Shown in pieces: positions 1-10,754 of a stretch of 64,000 nt of DNA (positions within the stretch are counted from its first letter, which is position 1; every line of letters starts with the position of its first letter). The notes beneath the pieces were generated by a model. The model did not search any database, was not told the origin of the DNA, and was given only the letters and a program-made list of their open reading frames with translations. The position numbers and the translations under genes were made by a program. This DNA is from Platycnemis pennipes (Eukaryota > Arthropoda > Insecta > Odonata > Platycnemididae), in NCBI GenBank assembly GCA_933228895.1, contig OW121853.1:121354133-121418132 (forward strand), written 5' to 3'.

Positions 1-52
1 GCTACCAATGTTATCCATTGCTACAATCGTATTGGATATATTTACCGTTATA
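1..52 (-). mobile_element. LINE family A, 3' fragment cut by window edge
   Basis: The reverse complement reads ATAACGGTAAATATATCC and then GATAACATTGGTAGC. This matches the end of the ORF and start of the 3' UTR of the LINE at 40319-41086. The rest of its 3' UTR lies left of the window. It was recognised only by internal comparison. Confidence 0.75.
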
Positions 53-724
53 TGTATATATGATTCAAGGCCGGTTTGGCAAAGGTTCTAATAGCTCTAA
101 TGTTGGTTACATCAGTATTCATCAGGTGCGGTGAAAAAACCATTTCCCGGAACCGAAACGGTTCAGCGGGAAGCGGCGAAAAGGAAAATTAAATTCCTGG
201 AAGATAGAGAGAATTAATAGGAGAAGAGAGCGGACCGTCATACACTTAATATACTATGCGAGAATGAAGCGGGAAGATTATAGTCAAGCGCGAGATCTCC
301 GACAAAAAATCACCGCCTTTCATTTTCGGTCGGGCGCCGATGGCTCTTCTGCAGCGGAGGCAATTAATCACGGGAGGGAGGGAGGGGGACAAACCCGCGC
401 AAAATGACCGCAAGTGAACACCCTGGGAAGGAAGGGGTGCATCGCATCTGGCGTCCTTTCACCCCGGCATGCAAATGCCTTGCTTCGCCGTTCCGTGGCG
501 CCAGAGGGCATTCTCGGAGGACGACGAATTATCGCCGGGACGCGAGGACGTCCGCGTAATTTTCTCCATTTTGTCCACCACATGCAGGTCAACAATCCAG
601 ACCTCTAACCTACTATTGCGACCAGCTATTTACATATATTTTACTTACATGACTTGGCGAAGTTTCGTATTTTTTTCAACTCCAACCTACATTTTACATA
701 TTTGAATGAAAGCATAACAATTAA
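53..724. other. No gene seen; CpG-rich patch
   Basis: No recognisable coding or repeat homology. About 300-560 is clearly richer in G+C and CpG than its surroundings and has a GGGAGGGAGGGAGGGGG run near 371. It could be a regulatory island, but nothing in the sequence assigns it to a gene. Confidence 0.4.
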
Positions 725-783
725 AATAGTGAGTAGAGGCCGCAATGTTGTAGTGGTTAGGGTACCGGCCTCAAACCTTAGAG
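725..783 (+). repeat. tRNA-like SINE head, truncated
   Basis: GTTGTAGTGGTTAGGGTACC resembles the box A side of a tRNA and the head of the SINE at 3481-3797. The similarity stops where the hAT-like element at 784 begins. The box B half was not found on the other side, so it is a broken head at best. Confidence 0.35.
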
Positions 784-1218
784 CAGGGGTTCCCAAACTT
801 TTTGTACTACGCCCCCTCCAGTTAAGATGGAAACCTTCCACGCCCCCCTTCACAGTAAAGTTTGTGGGCATGCGAAAAAACAAGTATTGCCTACATTGAA
901 AACAAAACATGTATTTTTACTATCGATAAAAATACAACATTATAAGTTTCAATTTAAAGAAATACTGTTAAGAGAAAAACATGAACAAAAAGCTATATAT
1001 TTTTGCTATAAAAGAGTTTTATACAAGTGGATTGTTAAGTTTTCTAAACATCAAGGTTGATTTTAAAAATCTACAACACAAAATTAGTTAAAGAAATGTA
1101 TGATTTTATTTACTTAGAGATTTTTATTTTTAACTGGTGTCGCGCTCACGCCCCCCCTGACATGTCTTCACGCCTCCATGGGGGGCGCCCCCCAATACAC
1201 TTTCTTCGAAAACCACTC
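784..1218. mobile_element. hAT-like non-autonomous element (MITE)
   Basis: The left end begins CAGGGGTTCCCAAACTTTTT and runs into a CCCC-rich stretch. The right end, read on the minus strand, is GAGTGGTTTTCGAAGAAAGT followed by a GGGGGGCGCCCC block. The two ends are imperfect inverted repeats. CAGGGGTTCCCAAAC is a common start of hAT elements. The 435-bp interior has no transposase and is AT-rich. I could not find a convincing 8-bp target duplication, and the terminal G on the right is changed, so the copy is old. Confidence 0.6.
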
Positions 1219-1239
1219 AGGTGAATAATAGTTTATCAC

Positions 1240-1480
1240 AGGCGTGATGGCACAAAAAATAGACAATACTGAAAAGGACTCACGGACATACTCTTAATTT
1301 TCGGCGGAGCAACCGCCTTCTTCAGAGTATAATAGAGGAGACTGAACTGTTAAGGATGGAGTGGAGAGGATGGCACTGAGGGTAAAGGACAGTGGAGGGG
1401 GTTGGAGCGTGAGAGGACAGGGGAGGGAGTTGGAAAAGGATAAAGAGGGGTAGGGGCGATTAATGACTTACATTGACGCC
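1240..1480 (-). mobile_element. Penelope-like element terminal region
   Basis: On the minus strand there is a pyrimidine-rich stretch, then TATTATA, then a hammerhead-like fold (1286-1332), then an A/T-rich end. The same order (pyrimidine tract, TATATA, hammerhead-like motif) occurs at 19500-19640, 41140-41400, 43190-43330 and 38233-38480. The 19214-19644 copy carries a Penelope-type C-terminal coding fragment, which ties the group to Penelope-like elements. No coding sequence remains here. Confidence 0.45.
1286..1332 (-). ncRNA. Hammerhead-ribozyme-like motif
   Basis: Minus strand: stem I strand TATACT, core CTGAAGA (fits CUGANGA), stem II GGCGG / CCGCC with a TTGCT loop, then GAAA, then ATTAAG and stem I strand AGTATG. 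Six stem I pairs (one G-U) and five stem II pairs form. The base before the expected cleavage site is not canonical UH, so this copy is probably inactive. Confidence 0.5.
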
Positions 1481-1569
1481 CGGGGGATTAATTGCTTGCA
1501 AAATCCAAATGTAAGCTAGCTCTAAGGAATTAAGTTTAAGTTTAGATGAGGGAGAGAGAGAGGTAGTAG

Positions 1570-1665
1570 TGACGGATGTGAAAGAGAAGAATTCTTTGAA
1601 TATGAAGAGGCTAGCTGATAGCCAGTGGAGAGCTGTGTCAAACCAATGAGAGAACTGATGATGAC
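1570..1665 (+). mobile_element. RTE-type LINE 3' end fragment
   Basis: GATGTGAAAGAGAAGAATTC, AATATGAAGAGGCTAGCTGA and GTCAAACCAATGAGAGAACTGATGATG match the last codons and the ATGATG tail of the RTE copies at 2347-2925 and 12305-12712. It is severely 5' truncated. Confidence 0.65.
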
Positions 1666-2346
1666 CCTTAGAACGCCAGGCAGGCTCGTGAACGACCTGG
1701 ATACCACCGCCGGCACATGAATAATTCCCAAAAGAAATCCCTCCAATCCTGAATTTCATTTACAACAGCCAAAGACCTCCACTCTGCACACCACAGGGTT
1801 TCCACACACAAACGTAGAATTTAATTAATTTTCATCACACTTCCCCATGCACTTGAGTTTTCATGACCTGCGCACTTAGCCAACAAGTAGCTTAAGCACA
1901 CACTGCTGTGTGTGCACGGCTGTTGGACATTTTAAAATGCCGTCCTATAAGTACAGAGCTCACATAGATCAAAAACCTCGCGCCATAAATGTTTTCCGAG
2001 TATAATTATGAGACACTGAAAAAGAGCCAGAATAGGAGCTAGATTCCGGTTCCTATGAACGCTATGAAGTCAGGTTGAATAAGGAAAAGGCATTTAAGAT
2101 GCAATATAAACGGTACAAAACGCTCCTTAGGGACGAAGTTGTTCTAACCTCAGTGAGGTAGGGGGAAGGTTTTTAATTTACGAAATTCCTGTTATCGTGG
2201 CGGGACCACATAAAATATCGATTCTTGGGAATTGTAAGACATTATTATAAGAGGCTCAATTCATCCAGGATTCATTCATGATCCATTTTTAGGTCTTTCT
2301 TGGAATGAAATTAAAATACCTTGAGAAAAAAACAATCCCTTCCTGT
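1666..2346. other. No feature recognised
   Basis: AT-rich sequence with no long ORF and no repeat that I could match elsewhere in the window. Confidence 0.5.
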
Positions 2347-2925
2347 CATCATCATCAAGGGTCAACAATCCTAGGATTGGTTTGACGCAGCCCTCCACTC
2401 GATTCGGCGAACCTCTTCATATTAACGTAGTTCCTCTCTTTCACATATTTTACGACCTGTTTTATATAACTAATCCGAGGACTGCCTTCTCCATTCTCCC
2501 CGTTCACTTTTCCTTCGACGAGTGTCTTCATCAGACCATCGTGTCTTAAGATGTGACCGATTAAGTTGTTCCGTCTTCTTTTTATAGTTTTCAGCAGGCT
2601 TCTCTTTTCTCCCACTCTTCTTAGGACTTCTTCATTTTTCACTCCGTCGATCCATTTTATCTTCATCATTCTTCTGTAGGACCACATTTCGAATGCTTCC
2701 ACCCTTTTCTTCTCCGCTGCTGTCATCGTCCAAGCCTCACTGTCGTAAAGAAACATGCTCCAGATATACGTTTTGATGAATTGCTTCCTTACTTCCATGC
2801 TTGTATTTCCAGCTGTAAGTAGATTCTTCTTTTGATAGATTGCCCTCTTTACCTGGACTATTCTACTCACTATTTCTTTCTTGCTTCGTCCATCGTCCCT
2901 TCGTCCCTTTCTGTACGTGACATAA
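2347..2925 (-). mobile_element. RTE-type LINE, reverse transcriptase C-terminal region
   Basis: The minus-strand ORF at 2355-2870 (171 aa, open further upstream to about 2925) contains SEAWTMTAAEKKRVEAFEM, YRRMMKIKWIDGV, NEEVLRRVGEKRSLLKTIKR, GHILRHDGLMKTLVEGKV and VKYVKERNYVNMKR. This is the region downstream of the catalytic palm in insect RTE-clade endonuclease/reverse transcriptases. The endonuclease and the YADD-type catalytic site are absent, so the copy is 5' truncated. The element ends in a short ATGATG tail (CATCATCATC on the plus strand at 2347). The ORF has no internal stop, so this is one of the younger RTE fragments here, but it cannot be active. Its own in-frame ATG is probably not a real start. 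Confidence 0.85.
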
Positions 2926-3464
2926 TATCGAGCGTTGTCTTTAATTAAAAACTTAGATCTGAATACAAAACGTATTTCTTGTATAGAATATTACAAAATT
3001 CGCATTCGGGCGACCGATGAGCCAGTTAGGTTCTGTATAATATACGAAGAAACGCTCATAAGAGTTGAAAGCCCAGTATTTTGACACGACGGATAAGTTG
3101 GTACCTCCATGGGATAACAAGCAAGCTGCATGTTTAAAATCACAATTCTACTGAGCTTTGTTGAAGTGAAGACATATTATTAGCAGACTATTCGTCACGG
3201 ATATCTTGCGACGAAAAAATTATTTTCGAAGTGTTATAAAAGGGACATTCGACGTCTTCCGACAGGAAACCATGAAGGCAAAACTAGCTATGCATTCCTA
3301 AATAAAACTATTGAAGGCTGACAAGGATTTCCGGCAGAGTAATTTTAGCTACTTCCAGCATTGTCAAATATTTTTGAGAAAATAAGCAAGAAATGGGTGC
3401 TATTTGATTTAATGAACGTTAAATTGTAGGTACATATGATATTATATCTATGGCATATCGTCAA
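2926..3464. other. No feature recognised
   Basis: AT-rich, with short ORFs only and no match to the repeats found elsewhere in the window. Confidence 0.5.
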
Positions 3465-3480
3465 CTTCAAGTATTTTACG

Positions 3481-3797
3481 GGATCGGGTTGGTGTGGTGG
3501 CTAGAGTACTGTCCTCCCATCCCGAGGGCCCGGGTTCGATTTCCGGCAGTGGCGGATTTTTCAGTGGAAAACCGGTCCCCACTTGAATGCCTAGTGGAGG
3601 GCATTTCAAGTACAGTACTCCGTCCGTCGGATGGGACGTTAAGCCGTAATCCCCTTGGCGCCTTTCGTTAAGAGTAGGCTAATGCCGACGCCGGGTTTCT
3701 CTCCACTCTTCCTCCGTTCCCTAAAAACTCCTACCATTACCCACCTATCCTATATGGCGAAAATGACCTCAGCTGTCGGTCGCCTCCCCTAAATAAC
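3481..3797 (+). mobile_element. Complete tRNA-derived SINE (317 bp) with 16-bp target duplications
   Basis: The head GGATCGGGTTGGTGTGGTGG then GCTAGAGTACTG resembles box A, and CCCGGGTTCGATTTCC is box B. The anticodon-loop region CTCCCAT suggests descent from a glycine (CCC) tRNA. The tRNA-unrelated body contains GTCGGATGGGACGTTAAGCC and GCTAATGCCGACGCCGGG and ends GTCGCCTCCCCTAAATAAC without a poly-A tail. The 16-bp direct repeat CTTCAAGTATTTTACG flanks it at 3465-3480 and 3798-3813. That fixes both ends and shows insertion by target-primed reverse transcription. Partial copies lie at 5063-5376, 8851-9165, 9690-9800, 11655-11718, 13761-13882, 19994-20290, 20381-20624, 27717-27906 and 49455-49945. 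Confidence 0.9.
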
Positions 3798-3813
3798 CTT
3801 CAAGTATTTTACG

Positions 3814-4434
3814 TTATGATAGTAATAATATTCCTTATTGAATTATGATGATGGTTGGTAGTCAGTGAAACCTAGCGATCAATGTCCATTATATATGTAT
3901 TAAAGGACGTCTGTTTTGGTAAATACGTATAGGACCTATATTTTTCAAAAACTGATACGACACACATTTCTTATAGCGGCTAATTGAAAACATAAACCAT
4001 TAAATTAAATCAATCATAATTATATTGAAATGATTAAATTCATTTGATATCAATGAACAATAAACCAAATAATATGCAGCATATGTGAAAGTATCGTCTG
4101 CCAAAAGCTGAGCAATTAAATAATAAAAAAATAAATGTTAATTAAATTTCTTATAAATAACGTAGGACGTAATCACTACCAGAATGTTCTAAATTCATAT
4201 CATATTCCGCTTGGAAGTCACCATATTCTCCGTGTAAACATGGAACCACTCCGTCTCATCCAAACGGCGCTTGTGACCCTAAGCGTGAAACGTGTGTAAC
4301 AATGCAAAACCGCTATTCCCGTTCCACCTGGAATGAGTTAATGTTCACGTCATGATGTCATATGACGTGGACCACTTTAAATAAAGGGGAATGAGCTCTA
4401 CGGCCTCTATAAATCAACAGTTCAAAAGGGGGTT
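3814..4434. other. No feature recognised
   Basis: AT-rich DNA with no ORF or repeat match. Confidence 0.5.
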
Positions 4435-4469
4435 CTCCAATGGCCGTAAATAATTTACGGCCATTGGAG
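4435..4469. repeat. Perfect 16-bp inverted repeat with 3-nt loop
   Basis: Arm CTCCAATGGCCGTAAA (4435-4450), loop TAA, and exact reverse-complement arm (4454-4469). It is not part of a larger element that I can see. Confidence 0.9.
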
Positions 4470-5062
4470 GCGTGAAAAATAAAACATGACACATATGTAG
4501 CAGGAAGGATTCATTCGCAAAAAGAGTACTTCTGTATGCTGAATGATATAATTTTACAGTTACATATAAGATTCCGTAGTTTAATCCACAACATGCTCAT
4601 ATCCCTTCAATTCAGGACTTTGTGACGTTTACGGCATTTTGAAACAGCCTCGGGGAATCAGCACCAAATGAAACTCATTTCACGATTAAATTATGACTTT
4701 CTAATCATTATTTCCGTTTCATCAACTCCCCTCGTTTCATTAACTTATATTTCGAATTAAAGATACATATCCCTTTACAGCCCAGCCCTTTTCTCTTACG
4801 ATTGTAATTTTAGTAAGATATTATTGGTACATTCTTAGAAAACATAGCGTCAGCCCGTGGCGACTCTGTGTGGAATCCCTTGCCCTATCCCTCCAACACA
4901 ACAGTTTACCCCTTCTACATGATCCCAACACAAGCCGTCAACTCTATGATAATATTTACCCGATCATATCCTCGTTCATTTCGTGGTACAGCTAACCATA
5001 ACCAAATAAATGTCATTTCAATTTATAATTCAGACTCCGGAATACCCGGATTGGACGGTGTA
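4470..5062. other. No feature recognised
   Basis: AT-rich, with a 69-aa ORF only (4868-5077) that has no recognisable motif. Confidence 0.5.
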
Positions 5063-5376
5063 GTTATTTGGGGGTAGCTACCGACAACTGTGGCCATTTG
5101 CGCCAGAAGGAATAGGTGGGCAATTGGGTAGAGTTATCAGAAAACGGAGGAAGGGTGGAGAGAAAGCCGGAGTAAGCATTAGCCTGCTTTTGACGAAAGG
5201 AGCCAAGGGGACCACGACTTACCGTTCCCTTTGACGGGCGGAGCATTGGACTAGCTCTCCACGAGGCACTCAAGCAGAGACCGGAATTCCAATGAAAAAT
5301 TCACCTTGCCCGGGATTAAAACCCTTGCCCTAGATTGGGGGGTCAGTACTCTTGCCACCATACCAATCAATGCCCG
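5063..5376 (-). mobile_element. tRNA-derived SINE, near full length, diverged
   Basis: Reading on the minus strand, the order of blocks is the same as in 3481-3797: tRNA head with GGTATGGTGGCAAGAGTACTG, a box B region, the CGTTCC/GTCAAAGG body block, AGGCTAATGC-like sequence, and an end matching CCCCCAAATAAC. It carries many substitutions. Confidence 0.8.
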
Positions 5377-5888
5377 GAACGACTTACATGACCGAAAATA
5401 AGAATATATGCGCAGGGATCGACCATTAACTAAACCCAGAGATTGGCTCTTCCCGAAACTTTTCCCATGAAGGTCTATTCTTCATAGAATTGTTATTCTC
5501 TAAGGGAGAAAATGGTCGTTCCTGGTGACCAAAAGTATATTTAATGTCTGTAGTGGGGCAGTTATCTCCATTTTCCGTAACTGAATAAGTGGTGCTATTA
5601 TCTTTAAGAAATTCCTCACCACATCATGGTCATACGTCCGTCGCTCGATCCGCCGTTGAGACACATTTCATAGGACATTATTCCGAATCTCAACAACCGT
5701 CTCGCTTCTACTTTCTATTTCACAGAATATCTAATACGAGTTCAAAAGGGTACACAGATTCTCCTCGATATGGCTTGATGCGGTAAACAGCGTGGTAACA
5801 CCAACTTTGCATAGTGAATGTGCACACCGATTTGACTGGAAGTAGACATTTTAGGACGTAAGCAGTAGAAGGGAGACTAGTTGAGAAT
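5377..5888. other. No feature recognised
   Basis: Mixed-composition DNA with a 65-aa ORF only. I found no match to other parts of the window. Confidence 0.45.
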
Positions 5889-7190
5889 ATTTTATTTTTT
5901 TATTTTAAAGAAAGAAAACCACATACAGCGATGGTGCCATTTTATAGTGGCCAATAACAGTATATAGATTTTATAACATATCCAAGAAAAAAATTTAAAA
6001 GTAATTGGAAACAAATAGAAGGGAAAGGCTATGCTGGGGACAGATGCGAAATAGAAAGGCCAATGAACGATTTAATTGGGAGTGCAAAGGGATCAATGTG
6101 TTGTGGGAGGGAGTTCAATAGAGAGGAGAGACGGACGAAAAGAGAACGTTTGGTAATCGAAAGTCTGGGAGTGGGCACATGAAGTAAAGGATGAGAACGA
6201 AAGGTGGGGCGGGATGGAACTTTGAAGTTGACAAAGGAGAGCAGATCGGGGCAGTCGATGGTGGAATTGAGAATATTATAAATTAGTTTTAAGTCTGCTG
6301 TAGTCTAAGGGTGCTAAGATTAGGGATGGAGAGAGAGGAGAGAATAGTATTGGTGGACATGTTACGAAAATGCAGTTATCTCTTTTTAACTATTTTAGCA
6401 AAGAAATGACAGACACAGTCCAGAGATGAGAGATTAGTTTGAGGAGAGATATACCAGATGGGGCAGCAATGGGTAAGAATTGGAAGAACGATAGAAGAAA
6501 AGAAGGTTCGAAGGGCTTGTGGGTCATTAACCTCAGGGAAACGATAGAGAAGGCCTAAGAGGGACATTGCTTTAGACCTAATGGTTTGTATGTGTTGGGA
6601 ATAATTTAATTTCAATTCAATTATTGTCTGTAAGAATAACTAGGTTCTTAGATGTAGAGACACGCTTTAGGGAGCGATTCATAACAGTATAATCAAATTG
6701 ATGGGTGAATTTTTTTAGAGAAATGGACATCGCGCTACATTTGTCTGGGTTAAATTTAATGGGTTAAAACATTGCACCAATTTGATGTCTGCCGTAGGGC
6801 ATCTTGTAGTTCATAACAATCGGAGGGCGTTTGAATGTTCTTGAAAAGTTTGCAGTCACCAGCGTAAAGTAGGGCGTGAGCTTGGCAGTAGGGAGGCAAG
6901 ATCATCAATATATAAATTAAAAAGTTACGGACCAAGGACACTGCCTTGAGGGACCCCAGATGTCAGTGGAGACCAGGAAGAAGAAAAACCAGAAAGGATA
7001 ACCCTTTGAGTTCGGTTGCTGTGGAAACTTGAAAGAAGATTTTTAAAATTATCAGAAACATTGAAACGTTCGCAAAGTTTATGAAGGAGGAGGCTATGGT
7101 TGATGGAGTCAACAGCTTTAGAAAAGTCTAGGAAGATGGTATCTAACTGTGTTTTGTTATTCAAGGAATATTTTTGCCATGCTTCAAAGG
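5889..7190 (-). pseudogene. CR1/Jockey-like LINE, 5' truncated and broken
   Basis: On the minus strand an RT domain begins with IFLDFSKAVDSINHSLLLHK, then SGVPQGSVLGP, then (after a stop and a frame change) a YAGD catalytic motif followed by CKLFKN. Further on come LLGLLYRFPEVNDP and ILTHCCPIWY. After another frame change a C-terminal stretch reads CPDLLSFVNFKVPSRP, PTPRLSITKRSLFVRLSSLL and NSLPQHIDPF. The catalytic YADD has an Asp to Gly change. The 3' end is A-rich on the minus strand near 5889. The endonuclease domain is missing. The order and spacing fit the RT and C-terminal part of CR1/Jockey-type LINEs. It belongs to a different family from A and B. Confidence 0.82.
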
Positions 7191-7857
7191 TAGGTTAGAC
7201 TGCTGCTCGGTCGACCTTTCGGTTTTTGCTGTATGACTATCAAGCCTTAAGCAAAAGAATTCAAGGTCATAAGTTATGGTGGAAAATTTGTATCAAGGCT
7301 TGAATTAAACTCTTGACGATAACAAGCGGTCTCATTTGTTTCGATCGGTATTAACATTTTTATCCTATTGTTCCCTTATTATTTTTCTACTCTTTGATTG
7401 AATTTTATTTTGAAAGAAGATTTTTACTAGTCGGAATAGGGCCCATGGTCTGTGGATAGATATAGGGATAGCGCTGGTTTGGGTGCATATCCATTTCTAT
7501 ACTCTTTGGACGGCGATGGTGGGTACATTCCGCTAGCGCTGCGAGCCACGCGGCCAGCATTCGAGACACGATCCAGCAAGCCTCTCATTATTCAGCCCCG
7601 CCTCCTCCGGGGGTCGGCGGCCCTTGCAGGGGTAGCCTCGCTCCTTCCGGTGGCGGAAGTGACGACGAGATAATCAACGCCTCCACCCCCGTCACTTCGC
7701 CTTTAAAGGCCTGCTCGGTCACTCCCTCTCCGACCGCACCAAGGGTCGACACTCACTCGAACGCTGGGAAAAACTAGAAGCCACAAGGCACCACGGAAAT
7801 GGCAGAAAAACGAAACTCCACGATGCGGCATCATCTGCGTTCTCAATTCGGTTGCCC
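7191..7857. other. Unassigned; GC-rich block
   Basis: About 7530-7800 is GC-rich (GCCCCGCCTCCTCCGGGGG, then a CTTCGCC-rich stretch) and distinct from the AT-rich flanks. The 73-aa ORF inside has no recognisable domain. It may be a retroelement UTR, but I cannot assign it. Confidence 0.35.
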
Positions 7858-8270
7858 TTGCTTGGTTTAATAAACTGATCACGCTAATATAGTTATCATA
7901 GAATGGTTTTACAAATCTTATCGTTTGCAGCACACGCTCCATTTCGTTATTTAGGCCCACTTCGTAAGGATCCCATATATTTCCTCGTACATTTAGGGAT
8001 ATGAATAACGGTAAATATATCCAGTACGAGTGTAGCAATGGATGACATTGGTAGCTGCATTTTGGTATAAGGACTTGAAGCTAACCCAACTAACAGCATG
8101 TTTTTTCATGTTTGTTTTGCTATTTTTATCTTTTTTAAATAGTGTAGTATAGAACAGTATGTAAATACTATTGCTTTTTTATGCATGATATGTAGTGCAT
8201 GTTTGGTGAGAATTCACCCCCTGCCAAACACCTTCATGGTGGCTTGCAGGGTATTATGTAGATGTAGATG
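7858..8270 (+). mobile_element. LINE family A copy with 5' inversion (twin-primed)
   Basis: From 7980 to 8270 the plus strand carries the end of the family A ORF (FPR..R.MNNGKYIQYE), its 3' UTR, and the GTGGCTTGCAGGGTAT plus GTAGATGTAGATG end. Just upstream, 7858-7976 encodes an earlier part of the same ORF on the opposite strand (WDPYEVGLNNEMERV, then YDNYISVISLLNQ). The sequence between these two ORF parts is missing. An inverted 5' segment joined to a direct 3' segment of one LINE is the product expected from twin priming. Confidence 0.82.
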
Positions 8271-8790
8271 TATTGCCAGCGTATTCCAAATGAGGTATAA
8301 TATGGGAAATTTAGCTAATTTCTCGTACATGATCGTCATATTTTCCCAGTATTCTTATGTTGATTTCCAGTCAACGATTAGCTTGACCCATTATTTCACG
8401 TATGTGTTTACCCGAGGAAAGATCATTAGCAAGTTTTATCCCAAGATTCTAAATGAGATCTACTCATTTGGAATCTTGGGATAATCTTCAGAACGTCCTT
8501 CACTTTTACCATAAGGGAGATGAATAGCTGTAAATATATCCAATAGTATAAATACATGTATATCAACAGATAGAAGAGGTAGTCGTATGTTGTTATAAGG
8601 ACTTTAAAGTAACCCAACTAAAAGGATGGTTTTGCATTATTGCTTTGCTATTTTTATCTTCTTATACGTTGTCAAGTTTAAACTAGAATATAGTTCCTAA
8701 TACTTTTTAAGCATGATATGCAATACATGTTTGGTATGAATTCATCCCCTTCCGCACGCCTTAATGTTGGAATTATGTAGATGTAGAAGT
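8271..8790 (+). mobile_element. Second LINE family A copy with 5' inversion
   Basis: 8271-8453 is antisense and matches the LINE region ahead of and including RPHLEYAASVW in 57481-58104. 8461-8790 is sense and includes the ATGAATAGCTGTAAATATATCC block, the 3' UTR and a GTAGATGTAGA tail. The junction carries a 23-bp imperfect inverted repeat (8437-8459 against 8461-8483) built on GAATCTTGGGATA, a LINE sequence present on both arms. The copy starts directly at the tail of the preceding one. Confidence 0.78.
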
Positions 8791-8850
8791 CTGTTTTTGT
8801 ACTAATAGGCGCTTCAGACCGGGCGGAAAGATATAATAATGGGAATAGAA

Positions 8851-9165
8851 GGGTAAGAAGGAAGGGTGGAGAGAAACCCGGCGTCGACATTAGCCTGCTG
8901 TTAACTAAATGCTCCAAGATGACCACGGCTTAACGTCCCATCCGACGGACGGAGTACTGAACTCGAATGAACACAAAGCACTCAAATAAAAGTAGAGCCC
9001 GGTTTACCTATGAGATATATCTTCCACTTCCGGGATTAGAATCCGAGCCATCCCGGGGGTAGGCCACTACACTAACATCAACTTAGAAGCTTGTAATGTG
9101 ACTCTAAGCATTGAGCATTCCAATAGCTAGACACACCACTACACCAACCCGACCCATGGTGCGGC
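8851..9165 (-). mobile_element. tRNA-derived SINE, diverged, with an extra head segment
   Basis: The minus strand contains the box B region, the CCGTCGGATGGGACGTTAAGCC block (cut here for length) and GGGTTTCTCTCCACCC. Beyond the head, 9110-9160 adds a second head-like block, GGGTCGGGTTGGTGTAGTGG. It is either two overlapping insertions or a partly duplicated head. Confidence 0.75.
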
Positions 9166-9689
9166 AATTGTGGCAAGCCCAAAAATATATTCGTGTCTCT
9201 CGCTTGGACGGCTGTTGATTTATATAAGAGTCTCAAAACAATGGATAAATGTTCGCCCTTCCTCGGGGAAATTACAGAGCGTCAGGGGAGATAAGGAACC
9301 ATCACTCAGGAAACTACAATTCATCATCTCAGATTATATTCAGGAGGCGGCCGATGCTCTGAATTACGGTGTAAGGTAAGCAAAAACGTTTAAGACGCAA
9401 TGTTCTCGGGAATTTCTTTGAATTGAGATTAAATTTCTTCATCGAATACACAATTTCAAGAAATACCAATATCAGAATAAGTTTAGGTGTTTCCACTAGT
9501 TACTAGTTATCGGGGACTAGCGATGTATTCTACATAAAGGTACCTACAGTTGAATTCAATCAGGGGCGCATTGTGAGACAATATCAGAAAAAGCCACGTA
9601 TCATGAGTCGTAAAATTAGTACAAAATTCCTTGGATGAGTTTTAAGTTGTGGTGAGGACTTGATTGAGTGGTGGTGAGCATTCCAATTT
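9166..9689. other. No feature recognised
   Basis: A 69-aa ORF (9170-9379) without recognisable motifs, and otherwise AT-rich DNA. Confidence 0.45.
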
Positions 9690-9800
9690 CAGTTATCCGT
9701 CCGTCGAATGGGACGTTAAACTGTGGACCCCTATATGCCCTTCGTTAAGAGAACGCTTATGCCGACAGCAAGTTTATCTCCACGCATCCTCCTTTTCCTT
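9690..9800 (+). mobile_element. SINE body fragment
   Basis: CCGTCCGTCGAATGGGACG, then TAAACTGTGGACCCCT and CTTCGTTAAGAG, then ATGCCGAC, follow the body of the SINE at 3481-3797. Head and tail are missing. Confidence 0.7.
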
Positions 9801-10754
9801 CCGATCCACCAAACCCAATCTCACAGCTCTCCTCCCGTCTAAGGCGCCTTTGAATACGCGAAAAATTCAAAAATTTTGATGACGAGTTTGGAGTTATTTA
9901 GCACACCTCGTCTATAACCAGGAAGGATTATAATTTAACATGTAAGTACAACTTATAGAATCTCATGCTTCATTTCTACTAATTAATATTGAACTTCTCT
10001 TCAAATGGATTTATCACTTTATGCTATTGAGTTCAAACAATAATGTACTTTTTCAAAGTTTTAAGTGGACGAAGAAGTACCATATCAAAAAATAATTTCT
10101 ATTTTTATTCGTGGGATAAAAATGAAAAAAAATCAATACACCTCAAGATTTCGATGCTGGCAAATATAAAATTGCATGTTAAGACTAAGATCATACCTTG
10201 CCACGGCCCAGATCCCTCCACGAATATTGGTCAACTATTGGTGAAATGGCTGTCTCAACTTGGTCTAAATGATAGCTCCAAAGTAGACGCGCTGTAGTTT
10301 AATTCAATTATTTCCTGGATCTGCGGTAGGGTTATTCATTTTTCCCACCAACAGTACAGTTGTGTGCGCGATGGTAACTGTATTCCTCTATCCGAATGTC
10401 AGCAACCTACTACCGAACACCCTCGACTTCTGTTGCGGGGCATTATATAGAAGCGTGTAAAGCACCTTCCTGCACAATAGATGCTAACAGAAAAACGTAA
10501 AGAATGAGGTTCCACCGTCTTGAGGTCCATCGACGCATGAATCGAAGAACAGCGGAAGAAGGGAAGGAAGGAGTAGAGAGATTTAGTAGAGATGGAGAGG
10601 AGTGGAAGAGAGACAGAGAGAGAAATAGAGAAAGAAAGGGAATGGACTTGATTTGATGTACATTACGTTGTACAATTAACAGTACTCCCATATCCATGCC
10701 TAGGTTTATGAAAAAACCCAACCGGACAGGATTCGAAGACTTTAGTCACAGCAG
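9801..10754. other. No gene recognised; purine-rich stretch at its end
   Basis: It contains an 84-aa ORF (10043-10297) that I do not recognise. 10540-10650 is a purine-rich GAGA-type low-complexity tract. Confidence 0.45.
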
